A stretch of 13,516 nucleotides of DNA from Spirochaetales bacterium (lineage in GTDB: Bacteria > Spirochaetota > Spirochaetia > Treponematales > UBA12059): assembly GCA_004525355.1 (NCBI GenBank), contig SPCK01000020.1, positions 1 through 13,516 on the forward strand, read 5' to 3'. Below, piece by piece: positions 1 through 7,560 of the stretch (position 1 is the first letter of the stretch; every line of letters begins with the position of its first letter). A model generated the notes under the pieces. That model saw nothing but the letters and a program-made list of their open reading frames with translations, was not told the origin of the DNA and did not search any database. The position numbers and the translations under genes are program-made.

Positions 1-21
1 CATCTAAATGACAGGAATTGG

Positions 22-70
22 CATCAGCCCTTCGGGCTGTTGCCGAGCGGAACGATATTGTAGTGCGCGT
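22..70 (+). repeat. Degenerate dispersed copy of the 66-bp repeat
   Basis: This stretch matches the left two thirds of the tandem 66-bp unit found near 11540-11737. It keeps the hairpin CAGCCC-TTC-GGGCTG (25-39), the following TTGCCGAG and the TAGTGCGCG block. It has diverged after that and has lost the right arm of the second hairpin. It lies just beyond the 3' end of the TRAP permease gene, in the intergenic space after an operon, the usual setting for REP-like elements. No T-run follows the hairpin on either strand, so I do not call it a terminator. Confidence 0.7.
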
Positions 71-127
71 TAGAACCTCATGACGCCCGCAATCTACATG
101 ACGCCGTCGTTGCCGCCGGCAGGCAAT

Positions 128-1432
128 TTAGAGTTGGGGCATCAGCAGGTTGGGAACGAACATCGTAATCTCGGGCACGAATGTAATGAGCATGAGCACC
201 GCTACCATCACCAGCCACATCGGGAGCATGGTCTTGACCACCTGTTCTATCCTGATCCGTCCTATAGCGCAGCCCACGAAGAGGGCCGAGCCTACTGGAG
301 GGGTTGTCAACCCGATGGCCAGGTTCAGTATGAGCATGATGCCGAAGTGCACCGGAGACAGTCCCAGAGCGCCCACCACCACCGGGTAGAGTATGGGCGT
401 GGTTATGAGTATGAGTGGGGCCATGTCCATGATCATGCCAAGAACCAGGAGCAGGATGTTGATAAGGAGGAGCAGAAGGATCTTGTTGCGCGTTATCGAC
501 AGCAGGCCCTGCGTGGCCAGTGCCGGTATACGCAGGTAGGCCATGAGCCAGCCGAAGGCGCTCGCGGCAGCGATGAGCGCCATGACCATCGCCAGGGTCT
601 TGAGGGCGCTGTATAGAATTCCCTTCAGAGCTTTGAGAGGAATCTCCCTGTAAACGAAGAAGGTGATGAAGAAGGCGTACACAACGGCGATAGCGGCCGA
701 TTCGGTGGCAGTGAAAACACCCGAGATGACGCCGCCCATGATGATGACCGCGGTCAGGAGGCCGAGGATCGCATCCTTGGATATTACAAGCGCTTCTTTC
801 CAGGAATACCTCCGCTCCTTGGGGTAGCCCCTCTTGATGGCGAAGACATAGCTTACGATCATCAGACCGACGCCCAGCATGACGCCGGGCACGAAGCCGC
901 CTAAGAAGAGCCGGCCCACCGATACGCCGCCCGCGGCAAGTGAATAGATGATCATGTTATGGCTTGGCGGTATGATGACGCCCTGGCAGGCACTGGTGAC
1001 GGTTATGCCCACGGAGAAATCGTCGTCGTAGCCTTTTTCCTTCATCATCGGTATGAGTATGGTACCGATCGACGAGACGTCGGCCACAGCAGAGCCCGAT
1101 ATGCCGCCGAAGAACATGCTGGCCATGCAGTTAACCTGGGCCAGACCGCCACGCACCCTGCCGACGAGCAGGTTGGAGAAAAGTATCAAGCGGCGTGAAA
1201 TGCCGCCCTGGCCCATCATCTCGCCCGCGATGATGAAGAAGGGTATGGCAAGGAGGCTGAAGGAGCGCACGCCCTGAACCATCTGCTGTACGATGGCCAT
1301 GAGGGGTATATCTAAGTATACGGCGGTGATGACCGAGGCAACGGCAAGGGAGAAGGTTATAGGTATCTGCAGGAGCAACATGCCCACGAAGGAGCCAAGA
1401 AGTAGCGCTATGGCAATGCCTTGATCAGCCAC
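128..1432 (-). CDS. dctM: TRAP transporter large permease subunit (DctM family)
   Basis: This is the large membrane subunit of a tripartite ATP-independent periplasmic transporter, which carries the solute across the inner membrane using an ion gradient. The product is about 434 residues, normal for DctM, and almost wholly hydrophobic with roughly a dozen membrane segments. Family-typical stretches are visible: GGISRRL after the second hydrophobic block, FFGGISGSAVAD, the ACQGVIIPPSHNM region, and ITTPILYPVV with LTTPPVG near the C-terminus. I chose the GTG start at 1432 because GGGAGG stands 5 nt upstream. The reading frame is open further upstream to 1486, but that would add a non-hydrophobic extension inside dctQ. 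The gene overlaps the dctQ stop by 8 nt, suggesting translational coupling. Hexuronate as substrate is inferred from the neighbouring catabolic genes. Confidence 0.93.
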   Translation of the reverse strand: MADQGIAIALLLGSFVGMLLLQIPITFSLAVASVITAVYLDIPLMAIVQQMVQGVRSFSLLAIPFFIIAGEMMGQGGISRRLILFSNLLVGRVRGGLAQVNCMASMFFGGISGSAVADVSSIGTILIPMMKEKGYDDDFSVGITVTSACQGVIIPPSHNMIIYSLAAGGVSVGRLFLGGFVPGVMLGVGLMIVSYVFAIKRGYPKERRYSWKEALVISKDAILGLLTAVIIMGGVISGVFTATESAAIAVVYAFFITFFVYREIPLKALKGILYSALKTLAMVMALIAAASAFGWLMAYLRIPALATQGLLSITRNKILLLLLINILLLVLGMIMDMAPLILITTPILYPVVVGALGLSPVHFGIMLILNLAIGLTTPPVGSALFVGCAIGRIRIEQVVKTMLPMWLVMVAVLMLITFVPEITMFVPNLLMPQL

Positions 1433-1970
1433 GGGAACCTCCCAGTACATCCTTGAACGATCCCTTGCCGGCGAGGAAGTCGTCAACGGCCTGGTCTCTG
1501 GTGTCCAATCCGAGGATGTCCATGAGGGATTCGTATATCATGATGACGGCGCTCACTGGCAATATGGCATAGAGCAGACCCGCGGGCCACTGCGTTGCCG
1601 GCATGATGGACTGCATCGTGAATCCCACCAGCTTCCAACCGTGTACCAACATGGTCAGTGCTACGGTCAGGGTCGCGAGGCTCTTGAGCACGCCAAGCGT
1701 TTTCTTGAGCCATCGCGGTTGTCTGGCTTCAGGAAGCAGCATGATGTTGATGTGAAGACCCTGCTTCACTCCCAGGCTCATGGCTATGAAAATGAACCAT
1801 ACCGCCAGGAGGAGGGCAACTTCCTCGGACCACATAAGCCCGCTATTGAACACATAGCGTAGCACGACGTTGGCAAAGATGATGAGCACCATGGCTATCA
1901 TCATAAATTTGGCCACGTATACCAAACTTATATGCACCAGATTGAAAAATGAAACTATGCCGTTTCTCAT
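1425..1970 (-). CDS. dctQ: TRAP transporter small permease subunit (DctQ family)
   Basis: This is the small integral-membrane subunit of the TRAP transporter, which sits between the binding protein and DctM. The product is 181 residues with four hydrophobic segments, as expected for DctQ. The first spans about residues 8-38. The family-typical stretch around WSEEVALLLAVWFIFIA begins the second, followed by GVKQGLHINI, a hallmark of the family. The ATG at 1970 is preferred because GGAAGG lies 7 nt upstream; a GTG at 1985 would add five residues. It follows dctP after 77 nt that contain a strong stem-loop, and its stop overlaps the dctM start. Substrate identity cannot be read from this subunit. 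Confidence 0.9.
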   Translation of the reverse strand: MRNGIVSFFNLVHISLVYVAKFMMIAMVLIIFANVVLRYVFNSGLMWSEEVALLLAVWFIFIAMSLGVKQGLHINIMLLPEARQPRWLKKTLGVLKSLATLTVALTMLVHGWKLVGFTMQSIMPATQWPAGLLYAILPVSAVIMIYESLMDILGLDTRDQAVDDFLAGKGSFKDVLGGSRG

Positions 1971-1993
1971 GGCAGGGCCTTCCACTAAAGAGT

Positions 1994-2028
1994 GGCTCCG
2001 GGGTGGCGATAGACGCTGCCCCGGAGCC
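1994..2028 (-). promoter_or_regulatory. Intercistronic stem-loop between dctP and dctQ
   Basis: The arms GGCTCCGGGG (1994-2003) and CCCCGGAGCC (2019-2028) are perfect 10-bp complements around a 15-nt loop. In the transcript, the hairpin lies just after the dctP stop and ahead of dctQ. No U-run follows, so a complete terminator is unlikely. Hairpins in this position commonly protect the 3' end of the binding-protein message and lower expression of the membrane subunits. That role here is inferred from position and shape only. Confidence 0.65.
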
Positions 2029-2047
2029 CAGGAATCACGATAGCTGT

Positions 2048-3055
2048 TTACTGCACTTCGCCTATGCGCTTTACCAGGTACTGCACGGCGGGGGGCTGCT
2101 TGTCATACACGGCCTGCATTGCCGCCTGCCAGGGTCCCTTGTCCGCGATGACGGTGACGATGGAACCGCCAGCCTTCACCTTGGCCTCGGATGCCTTTTC
2201 GCGTTCTGCCCACAGCTTGCGCTGGTAGGGAATGGCGTCGATGGCGGCCTGCTTGATCAGGTCCTGATCAGCCTGCGAGAGTTTGGAAAGCGAGATCTTG
2301 GAGCCGATGATGATCTCGGGAACGCGGGTGTGCTCGTCCACGGTGTAATACTTGGCTACTTCGAAGTGGCTGGTGGACTCGTAGCTGGGCCAGTTGTTCT
2401 CGGCACCGTCGATGACGCCGGTCTGGAGGCCGGAGTATACTTCACCATAGGGCATGGGGGTGGCTACAGCGCCGAGTCCCTGCACCATGCCTACCATCAG
2501 CTCGCTTTCCTGAACGCGGATCTTGAGACCGGCCAGGTCGGAGGGCTTGGATACGGGGCGCTTGGAGTTGTAGAAATTGCGGGCGCCGGGTTCGAACCAG
2601 CCGATGCCAACGAAACCTGAGGGTTCGAGTGAGGCGAACAGTTCTTTGCCGATGGGGCCTAAAAGCACCTTCCACATATGGTCCTCCGAACGATAGAGGT
2701 AGGGAAGCTGGAGGGCGTTGAAGACCGGCACGAATGCGGCAAGCGGCGAAATGCTTACGCGGGTGAAGTCAATGGCGCCGAACTGCACCTGCTCTATGAC
2801 GGCCTTCTCCTGGCCAAGCTGCGAACCGGGGTACACTTCGATGACTATGCGGCCGCCGGAGCGTTCCTTTACGAGTTCGGCGAATTTCATGTCACCAAGC
2901 GTGGTGGGGTAATCGGCGGGATGGGTTTCCGCGAGGCGGAGAACGATGACCTTGGCGTCTCCAGCCGGAACCGCTTCCTTCTGGCCTGTGGCGTAAGCCA
3001 TGGAGGCCATGGCGAGTAGCACCATGGCGACTGACAGTAATTTCCTGACTTTCAT
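2048..3055 (-). CDS. dctP: TRAP transporter periplasmic solute-binding protein (DctP family), probable hexuronate binder
   Basis: This is the extracytoplasmic binding protein that captures an organic-acid ligand and delivers it to DctQM. The product is 335 residues. It starts with a signal peptide (MKVRKLLSVAMVLLAMASMA) ending in A-Y-A, followed by TGQKE, a spirochaete-like mature N-terminus without a lipobox cysteine. Family features include GLKIRVQES, whose arginine corresponds to the conserved carboxylate-binding arginine of DctP proteins, GAVATPMPYGEVYSGLQTG, and VIDGAENN. The ATG at 3055 is chosen because AAGGAGGA stands just upstream; an upstream start at 3097 would put a non-signal extension in front. 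It heads the transport genes, 105 nt after the AraC-type regulator. Glucuronate or galacturonate as ligand is inferred from the adjacent uxaC and uxaE-like genes. Confidence 0.93.
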   Translation of the reverse strand: MKVRKLLSVAMVLLAMASMAYATGQKEAVPAGDAKVIVLRLAETHPADYPTTLGDMKFAELVKERSGGRIVIEVYPGSQLGQEKAVIEQVQFGAIDFTRVSISPLAAFVPVFNALQLPYLYRSEDHMWKVLLGPIGKELFASLEPSGFVGIGWFEPGARNFYNSKRPVSKPSDLAGLKIRVQESELMVGMVQGLGAVATPMPYGEVYSGLQTGVIDGAENNWPSYESTSHFEVAKYYTVDEHTRVPEIIIGSKISLSKLSQADQDLIKQAAIDAIPYQRKLWAEREKASEAKVKAGGSIVTVIADKGPWQAAMQAVYDKQPPAVQYLVKRIGEVQ

Positions 3056-3160
3056 TTCTTCCTCCTTGAAAAGCTGTGATTCTCTAGCAACAAGCACAGG
3101 ATAAGCCCGTTGAGGGATCAGCGGTTCATGAAATACTTGCGTATAGTTGGATTTTTTTGC

Positions 3161-4432
3161 TCAACCGGCGCGGTAGTCCGCGGGGCTCACACCTTCATAT
3201 TTGCGGAACACCCGTGAAAAATAGGCTTGGTCCTTGAAGCCCACCAGGGAGCACACTTCCTTGACCCGGTACTGGCCGCCACGCAGGAGATCCTTGGCCG
3301 CGGCTATCCTCAGGCGGCAGAACACATGCACGAAGGTGTCGCCGCCTTGTCGACTGAAGAGCCTGCTTAAATGCGACGGTGCACTTCCCACCGCGGCAGC
3401 CACATCCGCAAGTGACAGATTTTCGGCAAGGTGAGAATGCATATAGTCCAGGGCGCGCTCCACCGTGGCGCCGCCATGCCGGTTAATGTCTACGCCGCCC
3501 GCTTCAGCGCCGCCAGGCGTAAGCAACACGAGTGGTTTGTCGAGCTGGGCAAGGGCCAAGGCATCCCGTGCCGCAACAAAGGGCGCAGCGCCTTCGGCGT
3601 GCGACAGATAGCTGGCGCCAATGAACACGCATAGTCCAAGACAGGACAAGGCTTCATGTACCAGCTGCTCCAGTACCTGCCTGAGGGTAGAAGGTACCCC
3701 GAACCCCGGAGATGAAGCTTCAGGCGGAACAGCGGCCGCGCAGCACAATTCAGCCTCTCCAGTCTCCACCAGACTATGCCAGCCGGCGGCGGAAAAACGA
3801 CGCTCGCACAATTCCTTCACACGCTTGAGAGCCAGCCTCCGGACTGCCGCATCAGCATTGTCACCCGCGCTTATACGCAGCACCAGGGCGAAGAATTCGC
3901 AATGACCCAGGCCCTTCAGGCTGAAAAACGATGCCAGGCGTCGGCTGTCCATGGAGGCTTTGCCGAGATCTGCCCGAAGCTCTTCCTCAAGGAGGGCCAA
4001 GGCATGCTCGCCGTCCTCGCCGCTGCGAAGACCAGCCGCGTGGCTGAGCCTCTTTTCTTCTATGCGTTCCAGTACCCGCGTCGCAGTACCCATTATTTCT
4101 TCAGCCGAGGCAGGCTTTACAAGGTACTCATCCACACCCAGGCGCAGAGCCTCCCTGGCGTAATCGAAGTGGTCGAAAGCCGTCACAAATACCATGTGAA
4201 TGTCCGGACAGAGCCTCTTGAGTTCATGCGCGGCTTCAAGCCCATCCATGCCGGGCATGCGTATATCCAGAAAAGCCAGATCCACCGCAGCTGCCTGCGC
4301 GAGCTTGACGGCCTGACGGCCATTTGACGCCTCCACCAGCTCCAGCTCTTGGCCTGGAAGGTTCGAGAGTATGCTTCGCAAGGCCCGCCGCTCCAGCTGC
4401 TCGTCGTCCGCGATGAGTATGCGCAGCTTCAT
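3161..4432 (-). CDS. Response regulator with AraC-type DNA-binding domain (YesN-like)
   Basis: This cytoplasmic transcription factor is probably phosphorylated by the kinase encoded immediately upstream. The product has 423 residues. Residues 1-120 form a receiver domain with the acidic pair D9/D10, phospho-acceptor D56 in FLDIRMPGMDG, T84 and K106. A middle region of about 200 residues has no motif I recognise. The last 100 residues are an AraC family double helix-turn-helix (SLADVAAAVGSAPSHLSRLF and VKEVCSLVGFKDQAYFSRVF, ending in KYEGVSPADYR). Start and kinase stop overlap as ATGA, so the pair is translated together. The next gene is dctP, 105 nt away, the most likely target promoter. YesM/YesN-type pairs often control carbohydrate uptake genes; this specific target is an inference. 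Confidence 0.93.
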   Translation of the reverse strand: MKLRILIADDEQLERRALRSILSNLPGQELELVEASNGRQAVKLAQAAAVDLAFLDIRMPGMDGLEAAHELKRLCPDIHMVFVTAFDHFDYAREALRLGVDEYLVKPASAEEIMGTATRVLERIEEKRLSHAAGLRSGEDGEHALALLEEELRADLGKASMDSRRLASFFSLKGLGHCEFFALVLRISAGDNADAAVRRLALKRVKELCERRFSAAGWHSLVETGEAELCCAAAVPPEASSPGFGVPSTLRQVLEQLVHEALSCLGLCVFIGASYLSHAEGAAPFVAARDALALAQLDKPLVLLTPGGAEAGGVDINRHGGATVERALDYMHSHLAENLSLADVAAAVGSAPSHLSRLFSRQGGDTFVHVFCRLRIAAAKDLLRGGQYRVKEVCSLVGFKDQAYFSRVFRKYEGVSPADYRAG

Positions 4433-5907
4433 GAAGGTATCTCTTCAGCGGACACTGCGGGCAAGGATATGTGCACTCGCGTGCCTTTGCCCGCCTCACT
4501 TTTGATGGACAGATGAGCGGCCTCGCCATAGCGCAACTCGAGGCGTTTGCGCACATTCGCTATGCCGATACCGTCTATACCCGGTTCCGCGCCTGGAGCC
4601 TTGCGCCCCTTCTCGCCTGGAGCCATACCCACGCCCGTATCGCGTATGTTCAACACGAGGCGGTCGCCTTTCACGTGGGCTACTATACTTACGCTGCCTC
4701 CCTCTTCCCGCGGCTCGATGCCGTGCCGCACCGCGTTTTCAACAAAGGGCTGAATGCTGAAGCGGGGTATGAGCACTTTTTTGGCCGCGGCCTTGGCGCT
4801 TATGGTCCAGCTGAGCCTGTCGCCGAAGCGGAGGGCCTGAAAGGCAAGGTACTCCTCAACGATGCCCAGTTCCGCCGCCACCGGTACCATGGATTCGGGC
4901 GCGCCAAGGGCATAGCGGAAGAGCTTGCCAAGCGCCAGGGACAATCTCTCGGTTTCCTTCGCTCCTTCGAACAAGGCCATCCTGGCTATTGTATTGAGCG
5001 CGTTGAATAGGAAATGGGGTTGTATCTGATCCTGAAGGCTTATGAATTTGGCTTCGCGCAAGGAGCGCTCCTTCTCCATAAGCTCACGCTCCTCTTCACG
5101 CAGGCGCCGCTCCAGGTCGGCCTTGCCTTTCAGGTCCGCCAGCATGGAGGCTATGCTCTTGCTCATGGTGTTGAACGAGCGGGCCAGAACCTCCACCTCG
5201 TCGCCTGTCGGGGCATGCACCTCGGGCACATCCAGCTCGCCGGCCGCAATGCGCTCAGAAGCGTTGGCGAGCCTGCGTATGGGACCGGCAACTGAAGAGG
5301 AGAATGCGACCGCGCCCATGCCAAAGAGCACGACGAACAATATCAACCCGCCAATGGTGAGTCTGCGCAGCTTGCTGATGCGCTGTATAAGCGCCTGGTA
5401 GCGGGCCTCGCCGTAGTACATGGCCTCCGACAGGAAAGATGAGAGGTAGGAATCCATGTAACCGGAGATGCGGCCGGCGTACGCCAAGTCTTGGTACCAG
5501 TCCTTTTCGGTGGCCAGCCGCCGGTCTATGGCCACATCCAGGCGTTCGAAATACGCCTCGATACCACGTTGGGTGGCCTGCAGGGCAAAAAATGCGTTCA
5601 GCGATTCAGGTTCTGCAAGCTCCATGCCGCTGACAATGATAAGGAAATCATGCAGTTCCTGCTCTATCGGCAAACCTTCCGTGAAGGTCCCTTCCCTGAG
5701 CAGACGCTCCACTCTCTTATAGTGCTCCGCAAGTTCCAGTCTCAGCCGATGCACGCTGTGGTAGCGGGAGAGCCTACCTTCGAATTCATTGATTGCGCCA
5801 TAAGCAGTCAGCTGAATCGAGAGATCAAGGAGTACCACCGCCAAAATAGCCACGCTGTAGAACAGGAGGAGCTTGCCGCGGATGCTGTGCCTGATTCTCA
5901 TGTGCAT
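4429..5907 (-). CDS. Membrane sensor histidine kinase (YesM/LytS-type, HAMP plus His_kinase domain)
   Basis: This is the inner-membrane sensor partner of the adjacent AraC-type response regulator. The product has 492 residues. There is a membrane segment at about 12-36 and an extracytoplasmic sensor region of about 145 residues rich in helix-forming sequence. A second membrane segment lies at about 184-206, followed by HAMP (about 207-260) and a charged coiled coil (260-287). The phospho-acceptor is H298 in QDQIQPHFLFNALN, the signature of the YesM class. ATP-binding follows with N391 in FVENAVRHG, DTGVGM (423-428) and GIGIANV (446-452). The sensor region resembles no ligand domain I can name. 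There is no strong ribosome binding site before the ATG at 5907, and ATG 5901 is equally possible. Its position among uronate genes suggests it senses an extracellular uronate or oligouronide. Confidence 0.92.
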   Translation of the reverse strand: MHMRIRHSIRGKLLLFYSVAILAVVLLDLSIQLTAYGAINEFEGRLSRYHSVHRLRLELAEHYKRVERLLREGTFTEGLPIEQELHDFLIIVSGMELAEPESLNAFFALQATQRGIEAYFERLDVAIDRRLATEKDWYQDLAYAGRISGYMDSYLSSFLSEAMYYGEARYQALIQRISKLRRLTIGGLILFVVLFGMGAVAFSSSVAGPIRRLANASERIAAGELDVPEVHAPTGDEVEVLARSFNTMSKSIASMLADLKGKADLERRLREEERELMEKERSLREAKFISLQDQIQPHFLFNALNTIARMALFEGAKETERLSLALGKLFRYALGAPESMVPVAAELGIVEEYLAFQALRFGDRLSWTISAKAAAKKVLIPRFSIQPFVENAVRHGIEPREEGGSVSIVAHVKGDRLVLNIRDTGVGMAPGEKGRKAPGAEPGIDGIGIANVRKRLELRYGEAAHLSIKSEAGKGTRVHISLPAVSAEEIPS

Positions 5908-5976
5908 GGCTGGTCACCAAATCATAGTTGATGCCACCGCTGAATGAAAAGGAAGACCGGCCAGCGGCCTACTCGT

Positions 5977-7560
5977 TCAGTCATATCTGGGTACTCCCAA
6001 CAGTTCTATGTGGCTCCGGAAGTGATCCTGCAGGCAACCATAGTGAGCCTCCTCGTGCGCCGAGAGGAAACCGAAGAATCCGGGGCCAAGCTCCGGGTCG
6101 GTGAGCAGACCGCCATAGCAAATATGCAGGAGCTGCCTGCTCTCGGGCCGATCGAGATAGCCTGGGAGTCCTTCGTCAGGAATTCCGGCAGCCGGAGGAA
6201 TCCTGGAAAGGTCGGGGGTGATGTGGTACAGCTTGAGCGCCTCGGGGTAGTATCGGTAGGCCTTATCGAGCATCGTCCTGAACAGTCCGGGGTCGAATTT
6301 CGAGGCACTCCTGAGCGCCTCGAGCCAGCTCGTGCCCGCGGTCTTGACGTGTACGCGAAGCCCGGTATGACGGCCGATGACAGGGTACACCGAAAATTTA
6401 TCGCTGCCCGAATGGATGGATATTTTATATTTACCATAGGCCGCGGCGATCTCACAGTGTACGACAAACTGCCGCTCGAACTCCGCGACATCCCCGATGT
6501 AGTCTATCCCCTTCTGGAATTCGCCGACGAAGCGCGGCGCGAGGGAATTGACCGTAACCCCTCGGCGCTTCAGTTCCGAGGCGATGAAGAGGTGGTGCGA
6601 AGGAATGGTAGGCGCGGTGGTCTCATCAATACTTATCTCAAGATCGTAAGCGTCTCCGCGTCGGGACCGAAGCCTGCTGTCGACCTCACCGGTAAAGTCG
6701 AGGGCTTTCCAGTACATGAGCGCGCAGCGCTTGGCCTCGATGACGGAGATCGTCAGTGAGTCGCTCCCGAGGTTGAAGGTTTTCCCGGCGTAGTCCGAAA
6801 GAACCCGTCCGCGAGTAGTCTCCGGCAGCTTGGCGAAAGCGCCATCCACCGCTTGCTCGTTCCAGTCGGCTGGCGATGGATTCATAACCTCGGTGAGGTC
6901 CAGCGTTATCATGGGCATACCCGCATCCACGGCGACGTCGATATCGGCCAGAGTCTTCAGGTGGTCACCATCGGCTCCATATCCGCGGTCGAACCCCTCC
7001 TCCAGCACCGAGAACGCCGCGTCCTTGACCACTTCGGGGTAGCTCCTGCCGGTGAGTTTCAGCTCCCGGATTGACTGCTGGGCCAGCACAGGACTTATCT
7101 GGTAATCACGGGCCGCGCGGATATGCCCGGGACCGGCCAGGCCCAGCCGGTCACCGCAGCCGATCGTGGTCCTCTCGCCATGCAGCGATACCGGCGCCAT
7201 GAACGGCAGGTGCTCCTTGGCGGCCAGGTAATTTTCGTACGAACGTTTGGCTTCCAGGATATGCCAGCCGCCGATCGACTGCCGTGAACCGGAAAATCCT
7301 GAAGGCGCCCAGTCGCGGGATACGATGAAAAGCTTCTTGCCGCCGCCGGTTCCGGCCATGAAGAAGAGCACCCCGTTCGACTTGTAGAAGGATCGAGGAT
7401 AGTAGTAGATGCCATTGCCAGCATCGGTACGGCCGAAGGAGCAAGCCCTTCGTGATGCCAGCTCATCCGGGCTCGCCCCGAGGACTCCCTGCCTGGCGAG
7501 GATCGAAAGCAGCAGTTCCCTGTTGCGCTGCATCTTCGGCCCGCCGTTGTCATCGCTCAT
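5977..7560 (-). CDS. uxaE: Tagaturonate/fructuronate epimerase (UxaE family)
   Basis: The product, 527 residues, matches my recollection of the tagaturonate epimerase family described from Thermotoga. That enzyme interconverts D-tagaturonate and D-fructuronate and so feeds galacturonate into the glucuronate branch. Characteristic stretches are ADGDHLKTLADID (about 196-208), the LEISIDET acidic block (308-314), and SLAPRFVGEFQKGIDYIGD (339-357). The block IHSGSDKFSVYPVIGRHTG (382-400) is followed by HVKTAGTSWLEAL. The several conserved Asp, Glu and His residues in these blocks fit a metal-dependent sugar-acid enzyme. The start overlaps the uxaC stop as ATGA, a strong sign of shared translation. 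Codon 10 is an alternative ATG. The name rests on motif recognition and on its place directly after uxaC; other sugar-acid epimerase activity is possible. Confidence 0.82.
   Translation of the reverse strand: MSDDNGGPKMQRNRELLLSILARQGVLGASPDELASRRACSFGRTDAGNGIYYYPRSFYKSNGVLFFMAGTGGGKKLFIVSRDWAPSGFSGSRQSIGGWHILEAKRSYENYLAAKEHLPFMAPVSLHGERTTIGCGDRLGLAGPGHIRAARDYQISPVLAQQSIRELKLTGRSYPEVVKDAAFSVLEEGFDRGYGADGDHLKTLADIDVAVDAGMPMITLDLTEVMNPSPADWNEQAVDGAFAKLPETTRGRVLSDYAGKTFNLGSDSLTISVIEAKRCALMYWKALDFTGEVDSRLRSRRGDAYDLEISIDETTAPTIPSHHLFIASELKRRGVTVNSLAPRFVGEFQKGIDYIGDVAEFERQFVVHCEIAAAYGKYKISIHSGSDKFSVYPVIGRHTGLRVHVKTAGTSWLEALRSASKFDPGLFRTMLDKAYRYYPEALKLYHITPDLSRIPPAAGIPDEGLPGYLDRPESRQLLHICYGGLLTDPELGPGFFGFLSAHEEAHYGCLQDHFRSHIELLGVPRYD

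Noticed and set aside
22..39. Terminator of the TRAP operon
   Set aside because: The hairpin CAGCCC-TTC-GGGCTG is part of the dispersed repeat and no T-run follows it in the direction of dctM transcription. Transcription end here cannot be claimed.
5908..5976. Possible terminator between the epimerase and kinase genes
   Set aside because: On the minus strand GGCC-GCT-GGCC is followed by a loose pyrimidine stretch (TCTTCCTTTTC), but the 4-bp stem is too weak and there is no continuous U-run.
5944..6759. Plus-strand open frame of 271 codons
   Set aside because: It is fully antisense to the epimerase gene, whose conserved blocks lie in the minus frame.
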